From Cryptomeria japonica (taxonomy: Eukaryota > Streptophyta > Pinopsida > Cupressales > Cupressaceae), in NCBI RefSeq assembly GCF_030272615.1, contig NC_081415.1:263364925-263428924 (forward strand): 64,000 nt of DNA, given 5' to 3'. Under the pieces are notes generated by a model. It saw only the letters and a program-made list of their open reading frames with translations, had not been told where the DNA came from and searched no databases. A program made the translations under genes and the position numbers. How positions within the stretch are numbered: position 1 is the first letter of the stretch; every line of letters starts with the position of its first letter. Of this stretch, positions 60,543 to 64,000 are shown piece by piece.

Positions 60543-63500
60543 ATGGCTTCTGCATCACACTCCAGTTCTAGTGCACCTAATGATTCAATAGATTTCATCC
60601 AACGGAAGGTGAAATATAATGCCCTATCCCAGATACCCGCTAGTGTTATAGTTGAGGAAGGTATTTCGGATTATATTGATTGCAAAATAGAAGACCTAGG
60701 ATCTCTAGTGATCCATTCTTAGTTAAGTTTATTCTATGGGAAGGACAAGAAGATCAAACTGGAATACAACATCCTGGAAAGAAAGAAACTTCACAATGCG
60801 GTCTATTTCCTTGAAGAATTTATAGAAGATCACATCCACATCATTCTAAGCAGAGTGCACGGTGACAAAATGTATCTTGAGCAGACACATGACATCACAC
60901 CAGAAGTAATTCACATCGTCATCGGTTTTTGTAACGTTGGATATGTGCCAGCCCTAAGGAAAGTCATCAAGACTGAAATGACCAAGCTCACTGGTTTTGT
61001 GAGCGACCAACAGGGAATGACCGTTAATATCATCAAGGATGATCCGGTCAAGTATGCCTATATGGTGATAGGTAACCAGACGTTCTATCCTAGCAGAATT
61101 AACTTTGTCTCTACTGCAATGGTAAATGTCGCCTACAGGATGATCATGGAAGATGCCTCATTTGATTTATGCACCTGTATGCAAAGGCAACTTCTGGTGA
61201 ACCTGAAGTCAATTAAACAGGATAATGCCTTAAGATTTAAATTTGGATAACTGTTGGTAGGAATTTTTTTCTACTTTCAAAGCTATTTCCCAGGAGTTAG
61301 TGATATACAATGGTCTTTCAATCAAGAGGTTACCAAGCAAATCAGAGAGAGTCTACAAGTGGTAGGAACTGGTTATCCTGAAGTCCTGAACAAATAATTT
61401 GATGAGTTCAGATGCAAGATGAGATAGAGGGTGAGAATATCTGGTGATATTATCAAGAAGTATGAAGAGGACATCTGCTTTATCATTAGAGTAGGTGAGT
61501 ACATAATGGAGATGGTTGAGCCCAGAAAAGAAGAAGTGGAGCCCATGGGATATGAGGTAATGTATGAAATTCTAGATGGGTATGCCTCTACCCTACTTGC
61601 CTCACCTCTTGATCCTAAGATGAAGAGAAATGACACCTATTTGGAGAGGGTAACACCGGTTGAAGAACCTTAAGTGAAGAAAGGAAAGACAGTGCCATCT
61701 GTATCAGCACCAGTTACCTCAGCAAGTCCTAAAGTGACCAAGCAGTCACCGACAAAGAAGAAACTGAAAGTTGCACCCACCAAGGTATTTGAGAGGAAGC
61801 GGAAGACCAAAGGCAACACATCAGACTTAGAGGATACAGAACCTGAGGTATAGCCTAAAAAGACTAGGCAAATGAGGAAGAAGACAACGACAACCAGTAA
61901 TGAACCGACATCATCAGCACCGGTAAATATAGACATTTCCTCTTACAAACCATTGACACATTGTCAAAGGACTATCAAGAACATTAGAAGAAAATTGCCT
62001 AGTGATTTGAAAGAATTTTTTGATATTTTAATGATAATGAAAAGGAGGAAGTTGAACAGGAAGTCATTCAATATTTATGTATTAATGACCGGTCACCATC
62101 AGAAACTAGATCTGAGGCACTTGATTCTTTATATAATTCTTTAGATAACAAATGGCGCATTGCCATAGAAAAGGAATAGGAAATAAGAGAAGAAATATTT
62201 GCACAATATTTTCCTGATGTGTCAAATTTAGAACTTTATGAAGTTATGGAAAAGTACAAAGGCCTCTTCTTCATGAGAAGAAGAAGACTTCTGTTATTGG
62301 AAGGGAAAGTCCCTGAAGTGGTAAAAGAAACCCTCTTGCACGCAAAAGCTGCTCTAAGGTTGCACCAAGTGTCTGAAGCCAACAAAAAGGCTGAGAAAGA
62401 ACCAGAAACTGGAAAACCGGATGAGGTGTATGACAGTGAAGGAGAACCAGTCACTGAACAAATGGACACAATTGACATTGATGCTTTGGATGGTGAAAAT
62501 GTCACTACGAATGTAGCAAAGGACAAGGCTAACAAAGAGAGAGTGGACAAAGAAAAATAGGACAAAGACAAGGTTGATAAAGTGGAAGCGGAGAAAGAGA
62601 AAAAGAATAAAAAGGAAGAGGAGAAGAAGCAAAAGGAAGAGTAGAAGAAGAAAGAGGAGGAGGAGAAGAAGAAAAAGGAAGAGGAGAAGAAGAAAAAGGA
62701 AGAGGAGAAGAAGAAAGAGGAAGAGGAGAAAAAGAAACAGGAAGAGGAGGAGAAGAAAAAGGAAGAGGAGAAGAGGAAATAGAAAGAGGAGAAAAAGAAA
62801 GAAGAAGAGAAGCGGAAAGAAGAAGATAGAAAGAAGGGAGAAGAAAAGAGAAAGAAAGAAGCAGAGGAGCAAAATAAGGCTAAAGAGGAAAAGAAAAGAG
62901 CCAAAGAGAAGGAGGAAGCGGCAAAGAGCACACAAGTGGAGACCCCAAAGGCAACCAGTAGTCAAGCCAAACCAGTTGATATTACCAGTCCCATTGGTCT
63001 CCAATCTGCAATTGCAAAGAATTAAGCTTTCCCAAGAATGACTGGAAGTGCTAAGGAGGAAGAAGGAACAAGATGTTATTCAAACTACGATGGAAACTCT
63101 TACCAATTTGATTCCCGGTACCAACCTCCCAAGTACTGATTCCTCTCTGGCCCAACTGAAACTTTTATGCATAGTTGTAGAGGACCAGGTGCAATGCCTG
63201 GAAGATGTTGTTGAATCCAATGCACAAAAGAAGCATCAAAAGGCACTGAACACTGCCTTAGTGAAGAAATTAAATGAGCTCCAGTCTAAACTTCAGAAAG
63301 CATAGAAAGACATAAGAGATGCTATGGATGAGGGGAAATTATTGCCTAGTAAGATAAGCCAACCCCATACATTCTGTGATGATGTGCTTGCTCAGAAAGA
63401 CAAACTGCAATCTGATTTGCAGGCATATATAAGCACCTTCAAGACACCCTATGATTCCTTCACCACATTTGGGCAAACCGTTCACCGGTTTCAACTCCAG

Positions 63501-63700
63501 ACTGCCAAAATAGAGTTGGAAATCACCAACTGGACCAAAGATTTGTAGGAACTTTAGCTGGTTCTACTACCACAACTGCAAATACTTCAAAACTGCTATC
63601 TCAATCTGGATGCCTTAATGGTCACCCAAGAGATGAGTACCTTGGACGCCATGGAGGAATAGGTATCCCTAATGCAAATGGAAAATGAGGTTGCTACCTC
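60543..63700 (+). pseudogene. ORFx: large unknown retroelement protein (about 1000 codons, decayed)
   Basis: The start at 60543 (MASASHSSSSAP) is supported by the aligned start at 22865. The reading frame is recoverable with stops at 60720, 61248, 61395, 61422, 61671 and 61851, a frameshift near 62030-62060, further stops, and another shift near 63010-63040. Layout: residues 1-370 a globular region of no known family; a Lys/Pro-rich basic linker (about 61680-61900, PTKKKLK and FERKRKTK, possible nuclear signals); an acidic region; a long Glu/Lys repeat (62560-62930, KKKEEE units); then a helical C-terminus to about 63700. No protease, integrase or RT motif is seen. The role is unknown; a structural or envelope-position accessory ORF is possible. 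Confidence 0.72.
62574..62930 (+). repeat. GAAGAGGAGAAGAA-type repeat coding a Glu/Lys tract
   Basis: Purine-only imperfect repeats (AAGAAGAAAAAGGAAGAGGAG, 21-bp periodicity) form the Glu/Lys segment of ORFx. The Phe/Ser/Leu-rich frames on the other strand are shadows of it. Confidence 0.85.
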
Positions 63701-64000
63701 ATTGCTTGAGTCATGGTCCTTATCCATGAAGACATTTATGCAGGATTTTAAATTGATTTTTGATAAGTTTCACTCATTATTTTCATAAACATTTATTATA
63801 ATGATAATGAGAAACAGGGGTTATTTTGCAATACTTTGTCATTGTTGGCAAAGGGGGAGTAGTATTTTGTATTTAAAATTTTGATGCATGTTATGTATAC
63901 TTTCATGTTTATCATTGTAAGGGAGTAGTATACATTGTATTTTCTGCAAAAGGGATAGTGTATATGTTTAGGGGGAGTAATTTTGATTATGGCATATTTT
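63701..64000 (+). promoter_or_regulatory. 3' region of the gag+ORFx element with polypurine-like tracts
   Basis: Non-coding. It contains GGCAAAGGGGGAGTAGT (63847-63863), TAAGGGAGTAGTA (63918) and TTTAGGGGGAGTAA (63968), tandem polypurine-like phrases typical of the stretch before a Copia-type 3' LTR. The 3' LTR itself is outside the window. Confidence 0.6.

Noticed and set aside
62236-63004. Phe/Ser/Leu-rich 'membrane protein' frames on the minus strand
   Set aside because: They are the antisense of the Glu/Lys repeat of ORFx (GAA/AAG read as TTC/CTT).

Overview
The window reads as intergenic nuclear DNA of a land plant with a large, repeat-swollen genome. A conifer-like gymnosperm is my best guess. 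This is inferred from AT-rich, gene-poor sequence, LTRs of up to 4.3 kb, old C-to-T-decayed retroelements and layered nested insertions; no species marker is present. No intact host gene, tRNA, rRNA or CRISPR array was found. Every recognisable coding region belongs to a transposable element and is broken.

Layout. 1-3990: an unassigned exon-like stretch, an AT-rich LTR-like region with a TATA box, then unassigned DNA. 3995-19780: a large inverted-repeat (foldback-like) structure. Its arms (3995-4750 and 17740-19780) enclose CT/GA-rich tracts and about 4.9 kb of a 20-bp near-palindromic satellite. Three later insertions sit in it: a 344-bp miniature LTR element (5837-6180), a complete Ty1-copia element (10168-16759) and a solo LTR (18277-19543). 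All three have matching 5-bp target duplications.

20411-23194: an LTR, primer-binding site, coiled-coil/zinc-knuckle gag and the start of a second ORF ('ORFx'), with no pol. 23210-27370: unassigned AT-rich DNA. 27371-31200: a copy of a giant LTR family. 31278-33125, minus strand: a second gag/LTR copy. 33190-35235: an L1-type LINE (ORF1 and the start of the ORF2 endonuclease). 35236-36443, minus strand: an LTR with its polypurine tract. 36444-43000: unassigned, with local repeats.

43160-54440, minus strand: a decayed CACTA (En/Spm) transposon. It has a TNP2-type transposase (DUF4218/DUF4216-like) and a downstream multi-exon gene resembling plant transposase_24. Just upstream of that gene, and apparently spliceable to it, is an ORF with the C-terminal half of a SET domain. 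A 4.28-kb solo LTR (43935-48217) is inserted 7 bp inside one of its introns. 54445-64000: a TGTAGTACCC-type LTR cutting TNP2, then a third member of the gag+ORFx lineage (5' LTR 56504-58003, PBS, gag tail, about 1000-codon ORFx 60543-63700, polypurine-like tracts). That member is itself split by a Gypsy-type LTR with a TATA box.

The parts do not form a pathway; the story is successive invasion. Most promising for follow-up: the SET-domain ORF in the CACTA element, the gag+ORFx lineage lacking pol, the palindromic 20-bp satellite inside the foldback structure, and the GC-rich minisatellite block at the same place in giant-LTR copies.
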